64,000 bases of DNA from CBDAPI01 sp965248635 (lineage in GTDB: Bacteria; Acidobacteriota; UBA6911; RPQK01; CBDAPI01). The DNA lies in assembly GCA_965248635.1 (NCBI GenBank), contig OZ252114.1, positions 3,286,001-3,350,000 on the forward strand, written 5' to 3'. The notes beneath the pieces are model-generated. The model had not been told where the DNA came from, did no database searches, and saw only the letters and a list, made by a program, of their open reading frames with translations. Of this stretch, positions 8,303 through 16,140 are shown piece after piece (position 1 is the stretch's first letter; each line of letters begins with the position of its first letter). Made by a program: the position numbers and the translations under genes.

Positions 8303-8737
8303 TCATTCCAACGATGCCTCCGGTACTGGCTCGAATATTGCGACCTTCTGAGTCTTACCCATTGCCTCCCTGGCTGCTTCAACCAGGAAAGCCGATCTGG
8401 TCAACCCGTTTGCTTTCGCGTATTCGTCGATCTGCTCAAGAGTTCCTTCGTTGACAGTTATATTGATCCGCTTCGCTTTTCGCTTGAGAACCAGTGGAAC
8501 CAGGAAGGGGATCCCGTCATCCACATCCACTTGATCAAGTGGGGTTGGTTCCGGAATATCCTCACCGTGCTCCAACATTCCTTCGACATGAAACTCCAGC
8601 ACCTCCTCGGCCAACGCGAGCGTCTCCGCAACTGTCCGGCCAGCCGTAACACACCCGGGAAAATCGGGGAAATCGACCCCGTAGTGGGTGCCATCTTCTT
8701 TGGACAGAACTCCGACATAGTAAGTCCTAGCCATCAT
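8303..8737 (-). CDS. hicB: HicB-type antitoxin (orphan)
   Basis: A 144-residue protein with the N-terminal HicB fold, degenerate RNase H-like (YGVDFPDFPGCVTAGRTVAETLALAEEVL, positions about 18-46). The C-terminal half resembles a ribbon-helix-helix DNA-binding domain (INITVNEGTLEQIDEYAKANGLTRSAFLVEAA region). HicB proteins neutralise the HicA mRNA interferase and repress their own operon. AAGGAGG precedes the start; two ATG codons are adjacent. The hicA that should lie just upstream survives only as its last 29 codons next to an IS, so HicB has no intact toxin partner here. Confidence 0.85.
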   Translation of the reverse strand: MMARTYYVGVLSKEDGTHYGVDFPDFPGCVTAGRTVAETLALAEEVLEFHVEGMLEHGEDIPEPTPLDQVDVDDGIPFLVPLVLKRKAKRINITVNEGTLEQIDEYAKANGLTRSAFLVEAAREAMGKTQKVAIFEPVPEASLE

Positions 8738-8775
8738 TCACAACTTCCTCCTTGTCTTGCCCTGACCGGGCTGTC

Positions 8776-8862
8776 CTACTTCAACCCAGCCTGCCTGAGT
8801 ATAGAATTCAGTACACGCTTTGTCAGGTCTCTCTTCGGGTGTGGGACCGTCACCGTGCCAGG
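8776..8862 (-). pseudogene. hicA: HicA toxin, 3' fragment cut by IS
   Basis: Reverse-strand translation reads GTVTVPHPKRDLTKRVLNSI and then LRQAGLK before a stop at 8776. This is the conserved end of HicA (GTVTVPHP, then SILKQAGL). The rest of the gene, including the catalytic His in the GSHxxY region, is absent: the coding sequence stops at 8862, where the IS left end begins. I did not find the missing part beyond the other IS end, so a deletion probably accompanied the insertion. It lies 38 bp upstream of hicB on the same strand, the usual hicAB order. Confidence 0.8.
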
Positions 8863-10169
8863 TGTGCCTACCAAAAACCTCATAGCCCTTGAAATCATTG
8901 ATGCTCAACGCAGCCGCTGGTAACCTTCCGAGCCGATGCTCAACTTGTTGTTCGCACTCCTCACTCTACTCCGCTCCAGCTTCAAAACACGCCTGGCACT
9001 GCAACTAGAGATCGTGGCTCTTCGCCATCAACTCGGAATCCTGCAGAGCAGTTCCGAGAGAAAGCGCCCTCGGTTTCAGAACAGCGACCGCCTTCTCTGG
9101 GTGTGGCTTTCTTGGTTCTGGTCGGGGTGGCGGCAAGCCCTGGTCATTATTCGACCGAAAACGGTCGTTGCTTGGCATCGGATGGGCTTTCGGCTGTACT
9201 GGAGATGGAAGAGTCGAACTGGGCGGCCCGGGAGGCCCGCCATTCAGAAGGAAGTTCGGGACCTCATTCGGCAGATGAGTCAAGCCAATCCTCTTTGGGG
9301 AGCTCCCAGAATTCACGGCGAACTGCTTAAGCTGGGCATCGACGTCTGTGAAACCACGATTGCCAGGTACATCGTTCGTGCTACGAAACCGCCCTCCCAG
9401 ACCTGGCGCCTCTTCCTCACCAATCATCTCACTCAAATGGTTTCCGTGGATTTCTTCGTCGTTCCCACCGCAACTTTCCAGCTTCTGTTTGTCTTTGTGG
9501 TGCTCGCCCATGAGCGGCGTCGGGTGGTGCATTTCAACGTGACCGCCAATCCCAACGCCGAATGGGCTGCACAACAACTCATCGAGGCTTTCCCCTGGAG
9601 CAGTTCTCCCCACTTCCTCCTCCGGGATCGTGACCGAATCTACGGCAAGACCTTCCGCCAACGCGTCGCTGAAATGGGGACGAAAGAAGTCCTGATCGCT
9701 CCGAGAAGTCCATGGCAATCGCCTTACGTTGAGCGCTTGATCGGGTCCATTCGGCGCGAGTGCTTGGATCATTTCATCGTGTTCAACGAGTCTGGGCTGC
9801 GCCGCGTTCTTAGAAGCTATTTTGACTATTATCAGTGCTCGCACACTCATCTTGCGCTGGCAAAGGATGCCCCGGAACCAAGGACTACTCAGCCGCCTGA
9901 ATCAGGAAACGTAGTGGCGTTGCCCCTTCTTGGCGGGCTCCACCATTGCTACGAACGTCGGGCTGCTTGACCAATCGCTCATCCACCGAAACCTCCGATC
10001 AGGAAGCGAAGGCTGGCAACGCTGTGTCGGTTTCGCCCAGTTTAGCTCCAGCCGTTTGTTTTCTTTCGCTGAACAGATCCGAAGAACGACTGGCTGAAAC
10101 GTTCCCGAATCGATTCGGCTTCGATTCCGAGTGGCGCGGCATGGGGCTATGAAGTTTTTGGTAGGGACA
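8863..10169 (+). mobile_element. Complete insertion sequence, integrase-core type, about 1.3 kb
   Basis: The ends are imperfect inverted repeats of about 26 bp: TGTGCCTACCAAAAACCTCA on the left and, read inward on the other strand, TGTCCCTACCAAAAACTTCA on the right. A single transposase gene fills it. No convincing target duplication is visible (CCAGG before, GCGGG after), which fits an insertion combined with deletion of part of hicA. A 73-bp deletion derivative lies at 2842-2914. Confidence 0.85.
8936..9970 (+). CDS. Transposase with integrase catalytic core (IS3/IS481-like)
   Basis: A 344-residue single-frame transposase. The N-terminal third has a coiled/HTH region (LALQLEIVALRHQLGIL) and an HTH_21-like segment around NPLWGAPRIHGELLKLGI. 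The DDE core follows: first Asp in VSVDFFVVP (about residue 171), second in LLRDRDRIYGKTF, Glu in SPYVERLIGSIRRECLDHF. The C-terminus has the usual YYQCSHTHLAL segment. It is full-length and sits inside matching inverted repeats, so it may be active. The same protein type appears as remnants at 17288-17509 and 25225-25436. Confidence 0.9.
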   Translation: MLNLLFALLTLLRSSFKTRLALQLEIVALRHQLGILQSSSERKRPRFQNSDRLLWVWLSWFWSGWRQALVIIRPKTVVAWHRMGFRLYWRWKSRTGRPGRPAIQKEVRDLIRQMSQANPLWGAPRIHGELLKLGIDVCETTIARYIVRATKPPSQTWRLFLTNHLTQMVSVDFFVVPTATFQLLFVFVVLAHERRRVVHFNVTANPNAEWAAQQLIEAFPWSSSPHFLLRDRDRIYGKTFRQRVAEMGTKEVLIAPRSPWQSPYVERLIGSIRRECLDHFIVFNESGLRRVLRSYFDYYQCSHTHLALAKDAPEPRTTQPPESGNVVALPLLGGLHHCYERRAA

Positions 10170-10295
10170 GCGGGTGAGGGGATGTCGAGGCAGTCCAGAC
10201 AGCAGCTCTCTAGTGTCGGGTTCCCAAAATCGGGGACAAAGTAGATTGTCCTCTTATTTCGGTCTTCTTGCTGACGGCATTGGTGTTTCTACACA
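10170..10295. other. Intergenic between IS and RNase D gene
   Basis: A short stretch with no gene. I looked here for the missing 5' part of hicA on the reverse strand and did not find it. The RNase D promoter, if separate, should lie here. Confidence 0.4.
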
Positions 10296-11564
10296 GTGCG
10301 CGACCGCGACGGCGCGCAAACCGTCTTCTCTTGCCGGGAAAGATCAATTAACCTGACCCATGACGTGCAATACGAACTGCTCACCACCGACGACCAGCTT
10401 GATGAATTGTGCCGACGGCTGGCCGACGCCAGTATCGTTGCCCTCGACACCGAGTTCGTCTCGGAATACTCGTACCGTCCCGAACTCTGTCTGCTCCAGG
10501 TTGCTGTCGACGGAAAGCTGGCGGCGATCGATCCTCGCATGGTGGGCGACCTTACGCCCTTGTGGGCCCAGCTTGCGGCCGAGGGGACCGAGACCGTCGT
10601 TCACGCCGGGCAGGAAGAGTTCTGGTTTTGTCTCCAAGCGATAGGACAACGGCCTCGTCTTTGGTGGGACGTCCAAATCGCGGCGGGCATGGTGGGCATG
10701 GACTACCCGTCATCTTATGCGAAGCTCGTCGGGGGGTTGTTCGGGCAGTCGCTTCCCAAGGGCGAAACCCGGACCGACTGGCGTCGGCGTCCCCTTTCGC
10801 GACGTCAACTGGAATATGCCATGTACGACGTTGTTCATCTCCTGCCCATGCGTGACGAACTGCGCCGGCGGCTGGACAGGTTGGGGCGTCTCGATTGGTT
10901 CGAACGCGAGATGACCGCCTGGCAAGACGATGTCGAGCGCAGCAAAGGGGCCCAGCGATGGCGCCGAATCTCCGGTGCGTCGCGTTTGTCCAGTAGATCG
11001 CTGGCGATTGTGCGCGAACTTTGGCTGTGGCGGGAGGATGAGGCCATGCGGCGTAACTGTCCGGTGCGCCGAGTGCTAAGGGACGATCTAATCGTGGAGC
11101 TGGCCCGGCGCGGTACGGCGGACCACAAACGCATCCACGCGGTGCGCGGACTGCAGCGTGGTGACCTGAAGAATGAGATTCCGCAGATGTCACGGGCGAT
11201 CGCCGCCGGGCTGCAAGTTCCCGACGCCGAGTGTCCGGAAATGTTTCGTGGCAGCCCGCCCAGTCAGGTCCAGGCCATGGCCCAATTCCTGGCGGCCGCG
11301 CTGACCAGCATTTGCCGGTCCCGGAACATCGCGCCCGGTCTCGTGGGCTCCGTCCAGGATGTGCGCGAACTCGTGGCCTACCATTTGCGTCTGGAACCTA
11401 GCTATGACAACAACGTGCCGGCGCTGGCCTGCGGCTGGCGTGCGGAAATCGTCGGCAAACAAATCGAGCAGTTATTGGCCGGCAAACTCGCAATTCGGAT
11501 TACCGACCCCGTGTCCGATGAACCTCTGTCCATCGAACCGACCGATCAACGCCGATCCGTGTGA
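10296..11564 (+). CDS. rnd: Ribonuclease D (3'-5' exoribonuclease, HRDC domain)
   Basis: Trims 3' ends of tRNA precursors and other structured RNAs in the cytoplasm. The DEDD-y exonuclease domain spans about residues 25-205. Exo I is ALDTEFVSE (Asp51, Glu53); Exo II is the HAGQEEFWF segment, where Glu stands at the usual Asp position; Exo III is YAMYD (Tyr174, Asp178). An HRDC domain follows (LWLWREDEAMRRNCPVRRVL and LQRGDLKNE), then a C-terminal extension. Total length 422 residues. The start is uncertain: the GTG at 10296 gives about 22 residues before the first conserved strand, and another GTG lies near 10365. It ends in an eroded area with a recombinase fragment overlapping its stop. Confidence 0.85.
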   Translation: MRDRDGAQTVFSCRERSINLTHDVQYELLTTDDQLDELCRRLADASIVALDTEFVSEYSYRPELCLLQVAVDGKLAAIDPRMVGDLTPLWAQLAAEGTETVVHAGQEEFWFCLQAIGQRPRLWWDVQIAAGMVGMDYPSSYAKLVGGLFGQSLPKGETRTDWRRRPLSRRQLEYAMYDVVHLLPMRDELRRRLDRLGRLDWFEREMTAWQDDVERSKGAQRWRRISGASRLSSRSLAIVRELWLWREDEAMRRNCPVRRVLRDDLIVELARRGTADHKRIHAVRGLQRGDLKNEIPQMSRAIAAGLQVPDAECPEMFRGSPPSQVQAMAQFLAAALTSICRSRNIAPGLVGSVQDVRELVAYHLRLEPSYDNNVPALACGWRAEIVGKQIEQLLAGKLAIRITDPVSDEPLSIEPTDQRRSV

Positions 11565-11664
11565 TACTTACACGCACCTGATCCCGCAGGCCAACCGGCA
11601 GGCCGTCAACCGGCTACCGACCGACAAGGATTCCTCAGGGGAGGCCCTGGAGAAGCCCGCGTAG
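11563..11664 (+). pseudogene. Tyrosine recombinase C-terminal fragment
   Basis: In the frame overlapping the rnd stop the sequence reads DTYTHLIPQANRQAVNRL and continues to LEKPA before a stop. DTYTHLIPxANRQAVxRL is the typical tail of Xer/phage-type recombinases, with the catalytic Tyr in the DTYTHL box. No preceding catalytic residues are present, so this is a short remnant fused to the end of rnd. Confidence 0.7.
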
Positions 11665-11696
11665 CCAGATGCGATGAAGGGAAGCTCCAAAAATGC

Positions 11697-11889
11697 CTAC
11701 AAGGGCAAGCTGCTCGGGCAGCGTAGCTGACCAAGAACCGCCTTACTATATCGATCGCTCCAGCGAGCCTTGAACTCTTCCTTGTCCTCGTCATCAATAC
11801 AGACGGGTCCATAAGCGATGTGGAAACCGCCCACCCCTGGTGACACCGCTTCATCCGCAAACTGTTCAACGACAACTATTTTTGACCGG
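11697..11889 (-). pseudogene. C-terminal piece of a Ser/Thr kinase gene, left of the IS21 element
   Basis: Reverse-strand translation reads IVVVEQFADEAVSPGVGGFH and continues with AYGPVCIDDEDKEEFKARWS to a stop at 11697. Joining base 14468 (the right flank of the IS21) directly to base 11889 gives an uninterrupted reading EFSTRSKIVVVEQF with the kinase C-terminal region. It is therefore the 3' end of the kinase gene at 14468-15626, separated by insertion. Confidence 0.75.
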
Positions 11890-12174
11890 GGCGACGACGA
11901 TATTTGCCCACTGAAGTTGATCGTTTGTCGAGTCGGTTTTGGCTCTCCTTTCTTGGGGTTTGAGAAGGGTTTCTGTTTCTCTCCTGCTTTCCGAGCGTGG
12001 GGGTGGAGTGAGGGCGTAGCCCGAACGGAGTTCCCACGCTTCGCGACGTTCTGATAAGCCCATCGAAAGGGCTCCTGGTTGAGTTGTACGGCCCCACCCC
12101 TTGACCCGTTTGTCTGTATGGCCAGGAGAAGGGGCTTCGCGTGACATTTTGTTCTGTCAACAGCCGAGCGGGAG

Positions 12175-12939
12175 TCAACTGGCCTCCTTTTGGGTTCGCT
12201 TCTTGGCCGCTTCCATTCGGTAGCTGGAAACGTTCAATTCCAGGATCACACTGTGATGAACCACCCGATCGATAGCCGCGGCCGTCGTCAGTGGATCCTT
12301 GAAGATCTTCTCCCAGTTCGAGAAGACCAGATTGCTGGTCAGTAGGATGCTGCGTCGTTCGTAGCGATGAGACAAAAGCGTGAACAGAATCTCCATTTCT
12401 TGCCGGTTCTGTTGCACGTAGCCAATGTCGTCAATGATCAGCGCCTCGAATCGATCGAGCTTCTTGAGTTCCTTTTCCAGGGTCAGCTCGAGCTTGGCTC
12501 GAAGCAGCCGTTGCACCAGCAGCGCACAGGTGGAGAACAACACTCGGCGATCCTGCAAGATGAGCTCCTGCCCTAAGGCGCAAACCAAGTGAGTCTTCCC
12601 GCTTCCCGGATTGCCGAAGACCAATAGGTTTTCAGATCGATCCAGAAAGTCTCCCTCCAGAAGCGCGGACAATTGGCGATCCACATTTTGTGGAAGCCGA
12701 GAACGATCTAGTGCCGTCAGGCTCTTGTCCCAGGGAAGCTTGGACTGCCGTCGCAGCCGTTGGATTCGGCGTTCCCGGCGGTCAGCCACCTCCAACTCGG
12801 ACAACGCCAGCAGATACTGAGGATAAGACCAACTTTCCTTCGAAGCCAAAGTGGCTTGCGAGCTGTGATGCTCTCGAAACGTCGGTAGGCGCAGTTCCAC
12901 CAGAGACTGGCTTAGTCGTTGCAGATTTCCTCCACTCAT
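12175..12939 (-). CDS. istB: IS21 helper ATPase IstB
   Basis: A 254-residue DnaA/AAA+-like ATPase that assembles on DNA and directs the IstA transposase to its target. Walker A is GNPGSGKTH (about residues 107-115); Walker B is ALIIDDIGY (about 168-176). A sensor-like segment LLTSNLVFSNW and the C-terminal AAAIDRVVHHSVI motif are typical of IstB. It overlaps istA by 4 bp, implying translational coupling. Confidence 0.93.
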   Translation of the reverse strand: MSGGNLQRLSQSLVELRLPTFREHHSSQATLASKESWSYPQYLLALSELEVADRRERRIQRLRRQSKLPWDKSLTALDRSRLPQNVDRQLSALLEGDFLDRSENLLVFGNPGSGKTHLVCALGQELILQDRRVLFSTCALLVQRLLRAKLELTLEKELKKLDRFEALIIDDIGYVQQNRQEMEILFTLLSHRYERRSILLTSNLVFSNWEKIFKDPLTTAAAIDRVVHHSVILELNVSSYRMEAAKKRTQKEAS

Positions 12940-14423
12940 GGCCTCACCTCCGACTCCCGTGTACTGAGCAATCGGTCGTAGACATGGATATCGACTTCAG
13001 GGACCTGGACTTCCCAGGCTGGGCTCGCCGGCTCAAGCAAGGCCTCTTTCAGAACTTGAAGTCGCACTCGGCACCCCCTTTCAATCAGCTTCTTCAGTGC
13101 CTGTCCGACTCGCTGCTCCCCCTCCTTCGCTGCCAACTCCAGGATTCCCAGATACTGACGGTCGGCTGTCCCAGGGCAATCCTCTCGCAGTTCATCGTAG
13201 GCGACTCGAAACAGCACACCGGGGAACAGGTCTTCCCGCCAGCGGTAACGTGCAAAGGCTCCCGGCTTGCGCACCAAAGAGTGGATTACGTGCCGGTAAT
13301 CGATCCGATGCTTGCCCTCGCCTCGCAGTCGAGGCATCTGGGCTACCACCTGGCTGGCATACCGCACCTCCAAGTGATCCGCCCACATCCGAACCTCCAC
13401 CCGCTCTCGGATCAAGCGGCTGTCGACCGAGTAGGTGTTGTTACGGACTCGGATGGTTGAACTTGGCGAGACCTTCACTCGATAGCTAACGAAGTCCTCC
13501 AGTCGACGATTCGGTAACGGCGCCATCACCTCCAGTTCTTCCTGAAGTCGCCTCTGCCGTCCTGCATTCCGGCGCTCGATGATTCTCTGGATGAATCGCT
13601 CGTAGTCGTTCCGCTCCAGAAAATCTCGGCTTCCTCTCAACAGCAGCTCTTGTTCGATGGCTCGCTTGAGCCGGTGATGGGATTGCTCGACATCTCCGTT
13701 TTCGTGAGCCTTCCCCGCCTGGGTCCGGCTCCACTTCATGCCGTAATGATCCAGTAATATCTGATAGCGACGCGTGAATACTCCTTTCTTGAGATTGTCG
13801 ACGGCAGCCGACAAACGATCCGTTCGATGTTCTTGAGGAACTGCTCCCAGCTCCCATATCGCGTTCTGGACTCCCAGCGTCAGGCTCTCAAATGACTCAC
13901 TGAAGCACAGCGTTGTCGTTTCCCAGTTCGAATAAGTTAGAACGAAGTGATAGAGCAGATGAGGAAACGGTTGCCCTGCGATCGTCACTCCCAGGCTGTT
14001 CATAAAGGTGAAGTCGGACTGGGCTTGATGCCCCGGCTCGTGACGCTGCGGAAACATCACTTCCTTCAGCTCACCGTTGCGGGCTCTCCACTGTTTGATG
14101 TGCCGCTGCAGCGTTCGTAACTGGCCTTCTTCGAACTTCCCTTCATGAACCCGATTCAGATGATCGAAGACGGTCGTCGCCTCCACCGTCGGAGATCGTT
14201 TCAGAATCCCTTCCACTTCCGGCCACACCCATTCGTAGGGGTCCGGTCGGGTTCTCCAGGTCCTCTCCGGCCGACACTCGCTCGGTAGCTTCCCAGACTT
14301 CAGATACCTTCGTGCCGTATTCCGCGCCATGCCTGCTTTCGCAGCGGCCATCGTCAACGTCTTTTCCTTTTTCCGCAATTTCATCAGTCTCCTGATCTGC
14401 TGGTCTGTAACCATGCTTTCCAT
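12936..14423 (-). CDS. istA: IS21 transposase IstA
   Basis: The DDE recombinase of the IS21 element. An N-terminal HTH (KTLTMAAAKAGMARNTARRY) is followed by the integrase core beginning HQAQSDFTFMNSLGV (first Asp); the core Glu is probably in HENGDVEQSHHRLKRA. A C-terminal beta domain comes last (YRVKVSPSSTIRVRNNTYSV). The start is uncertain: ATG at 14423 or 14414 is favoured over 14453 because the first ten residues at 14453 are simply the IS end read through, and the related copy at 24223 starts at the MVKDQQ equivalent. Full length for the family. Confidence 0.9.
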   Translation of the reverse strand: MESMVTDQQIRRLMKLRKKEKTLTMAAAKAGMARNTARRYLKSGKLPSECRPERTWRTRPDPYEWVWPEVEGILKRSPTVEATTVFDHLNRVHEGKFEEGQLRTLQRHIKQWRARNGELKEVMFPQRHEPGHQAQSDFTFMNSLGVTIAGQPFPHLLYHFVLTYSNWETTTLCFSESFESLTLGVQNAIWELGAVPQEHRTDRLSAAVDNLKKGVFTRRYQILLDHYGMKWSRTQAGKAHENGDVEQSHHRLKRAIEQELLLRGSRDFLERNDYERFIQRIIERRNAGRQRRLQEELEVMAPLPNRRLEDFVSYRVKVSPSSTIRVRNNTYSVDSRLIRERVEVRMWADHLEVRYASQVVAQMPRLRGEGKHRIDYRHVIHSLVRKPGAFARYRWREDLFPGVLFRVAYDELREDCPGTADRQYLGILELAAKEGEQRVGQALKKLIERGCRVRLQVLKEALLEPASPAWEVQVPEVDIHVYDRLLSTRESEVRP

Positions 14424-14467
14424 GGTCCAAATCAGCTCTGAAAAAGCGGGCAATTCTAATTGTCGCC

Positions 14468-15626
14468 GTGGAAAATTCTACTCGTCGTTGATCAGCAAAC
14501 ACCTCATCTCCAAGTTTAAGTGCGAAAGGTTCATCGTGGGACGAGTCCGGCACGTATGCGCTGGCATAGTACGAAACTTCCCTCCAGCGATATTCATCAT
14601 CCGGAGACAATTTTGCGTACCAAATTGACGAACTCCACACATACTGCGGATCCGCTTGTCGTACTGCTATTTTGCCCCCGTGGAGGACATCCCAGCCCGA
14701 TTGTTTGAAGGGATTAACTGCATAACCGTCTCGTGGGCCAAAGAGTTTCATCTCTAGTACCGCGTTGCCCAAGCGCACCCTTGATGGATCCTCTCGGACC
14801 GTAGCAGCCGCCACATCGGCGATAGCACGCAGGAATTCCTCACAAAGATCCTCAAATATAGCCGTCGCCTCCCCGGCCAGATTCCGTCTGCGAGCTTTTT
14901 CTTCAGGTTCCTTTGCCGCTGTCGCTTCTGCACTGGCGAGTTCTCGCAGCCACCGCGGCGCCGGCTTCCGCCAATCCAGAGAATCCATCATCCGTGCTGG
15001 CGTCAATCTGTTCGAGAAGCTGAACAACTCTGGGCAGTCCAGGCCGGGCTTCCGGAGTCTTTCGAAGCATCATTGACAAAGCTGAGCGGAGCCGATTCGA
15101 ACAAGTCAGGTTACCGGGCGGAGCAAAATGAAGATGCTGGTTGCGAAAGTCTTCATTAGCCGGACCCTGGAAGGGAGGGGCGCCGGTCAATAGGGCGTAC
15201 CCAATGCAGCCCAGAGCGTAGACATCTGTCGCACGGGTCGACTTCTGCAGATTCCACTGCTCGGGAGCGGCATATTGGGGGCTGAGACATCCTTTTAGAG
15301 TTTTGAGGGACGTCGATTCTTCTACGAACTTCGCGATTCCGAAATCTGCAAGTTTCCACCTAGCCTCATGGAAAAGGATATTGCCCGGCTTGAGGTCACG
15401 GTGAACAATGTCTTCCACTTCATTCAATCCTGTCGCTATGCTCAGCAGAACTGATATGGCCGACGGTTCATCAACGGGGCCAGTCTCGTTCAAATAATCG
15501 GCTAGAGAAGACCTTCGAATGCCATCACTTCCAGCAGTAGCTGACCCGGTGGCTTCAATTGTAATTCATGCTTCAGCGGAAGTTACGTGCTTACCATCTT
15601 GCAATTTTCCGCACCTCATCACCCAT
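14468..15626 (-). pseudogene. Ser/Thr protein kinase gene, frameshifted and split by IS21
   Basis: The kinase C-lobe is clear: catalytic loop IVHRDLKPGNILF, metal-binding LADFGIAKF, then YAAPEQW. A continuation in another frame (DWRKPAPRWLRELASAEA, then a region with SGWDVLHGGKIAVRQADP) is probably a gene-specific C-terminal domain. Frame changes are needed near 14980-15010 and near 15505-15515. The N-lobe with its glycine loop and Lys is missing: only about 100 bp separate the hinge (LLLEVMAFEG) from the likely start ATG at 15626. That ATG lies 4 bp after the end of the PIN reading frame. The last part of the gene continues at 11697-11889 beyond the IS21. Non-functional as it stands. Confidence 0.75.
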
Positions 15627-15629
15627 GCT

Positions 15630-15786
15630 TCACTCTTCGTTTTCGTAACGCCTGATATGCGCGGACAACACACGGCGGGGCAACCGCACTGTCCGGTCCC
15701 GTGCAAATGCTCGCAATACCAGCAGAAGGTCTCGCGTCGTGGCCAATCCGCTAGCGTGAATCTCGTCGATCGCCCATAAGGACTCC
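15630..15786 (-). pseudogene. Out-of-frame C-terminus of the PIN-domain protein
   Basis: After GVL the adjacent frame reads WAIDEIHASGLATTRDLLLV and ends RRVLSAHIRRYENEE at a stop at 15630. The WxxDE segment followed by helices is what a PIN protein of this group should have. One inserted base near 15780-15790 explains the break. Confidence 0.7.
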
Positions 15787-16140
15787 GTGAACTTCCATCT
15801 CACAATGCAGCGCGAATTCCCGAAGCCGCCGGTCGCCGGTCAAGAGGATGCACCCGGGACAGCTTTCTGCGAGGGCAAATGCGAAACTGTCATGAATGGA
15901 GAGGTGCGGCAGCGCACGCGCGATCTGCTGGGCGCGAAGTACGCCTTTGTCTGGCAGGTCCATCACGCGTAAACCGCCTTGTACAAGTGCTTCCTTCTGC
16001 TCATCTGTGAACTTGAGAAGCTCCTCCTCGAACAATGTGTTCGGGATCAGAATCTCGTAATGCAGTGTTAGGAAAGCCTCCAGCAAGGATGCCTTCCTGA
16101 GATCAATCAAGCAATTGCTATCACTGACGATGATCCGCAT
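15751..16140 (-). CDS. PIN-domain ribonuclease (toxin-like), frame broken near its end
   Basis: The product starts MRIIVSDSNCLIDL, the first acidic strand of PIN nucleases. Further conserved acids are in LSIHDSFAFALAE and LLTGDRRLREFA. PIN proteins cleave RNA in a metal-dependent way and are common type II toxins. The open frame stops at 15751 after GVLMGDRRDSR, but a neighbouring frame continues family-like to 15630 (separate entry). The start overlaps the 3' end of the upstream XRE-ImmA gene by 20 bp, so the two are co-transcribed and probably coupled. Confidence 0.75.
   Translation of the reverse strand: MRIIVSDSNCLIDLRKASLLEAFLTLHYEILIPNTLFEEELLKFTDEQKEALVQGGLRVMDLPDKGVLRAQQIARALPHLSIHDSFAFALAESCPGCILLTGDRRLREFALHCEMEVHGVLMGDRRDSR

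Larger units (their letters stand above)
11890..14467 (-). mobile_element. IS21-family element with istA and istB
   Basis: Both ends start with GGCGAC reading inward: GGCGACGACGATATTTGCCC at 11890, and GGCGACAATTAGAATTGCCC on the reverse strand from 14467. A third related end, GGCGACAGGTAGAATTCCCC, is at 24171. The element carries istB downstream of istA in the normal order. It disrupts a Ser/Thr kinase gene, and removing 11890-14467 restores that gene's frame. No target duplication is apparent. Confidence 0.8.

Noticed and set aside
11890..14467. A target-site duplication of the IS21 element
   Set aside because: Flanks ending TGACCGG and starting GTGGAAA do not match, and the kinase frame rejoins without removing a duplicate.
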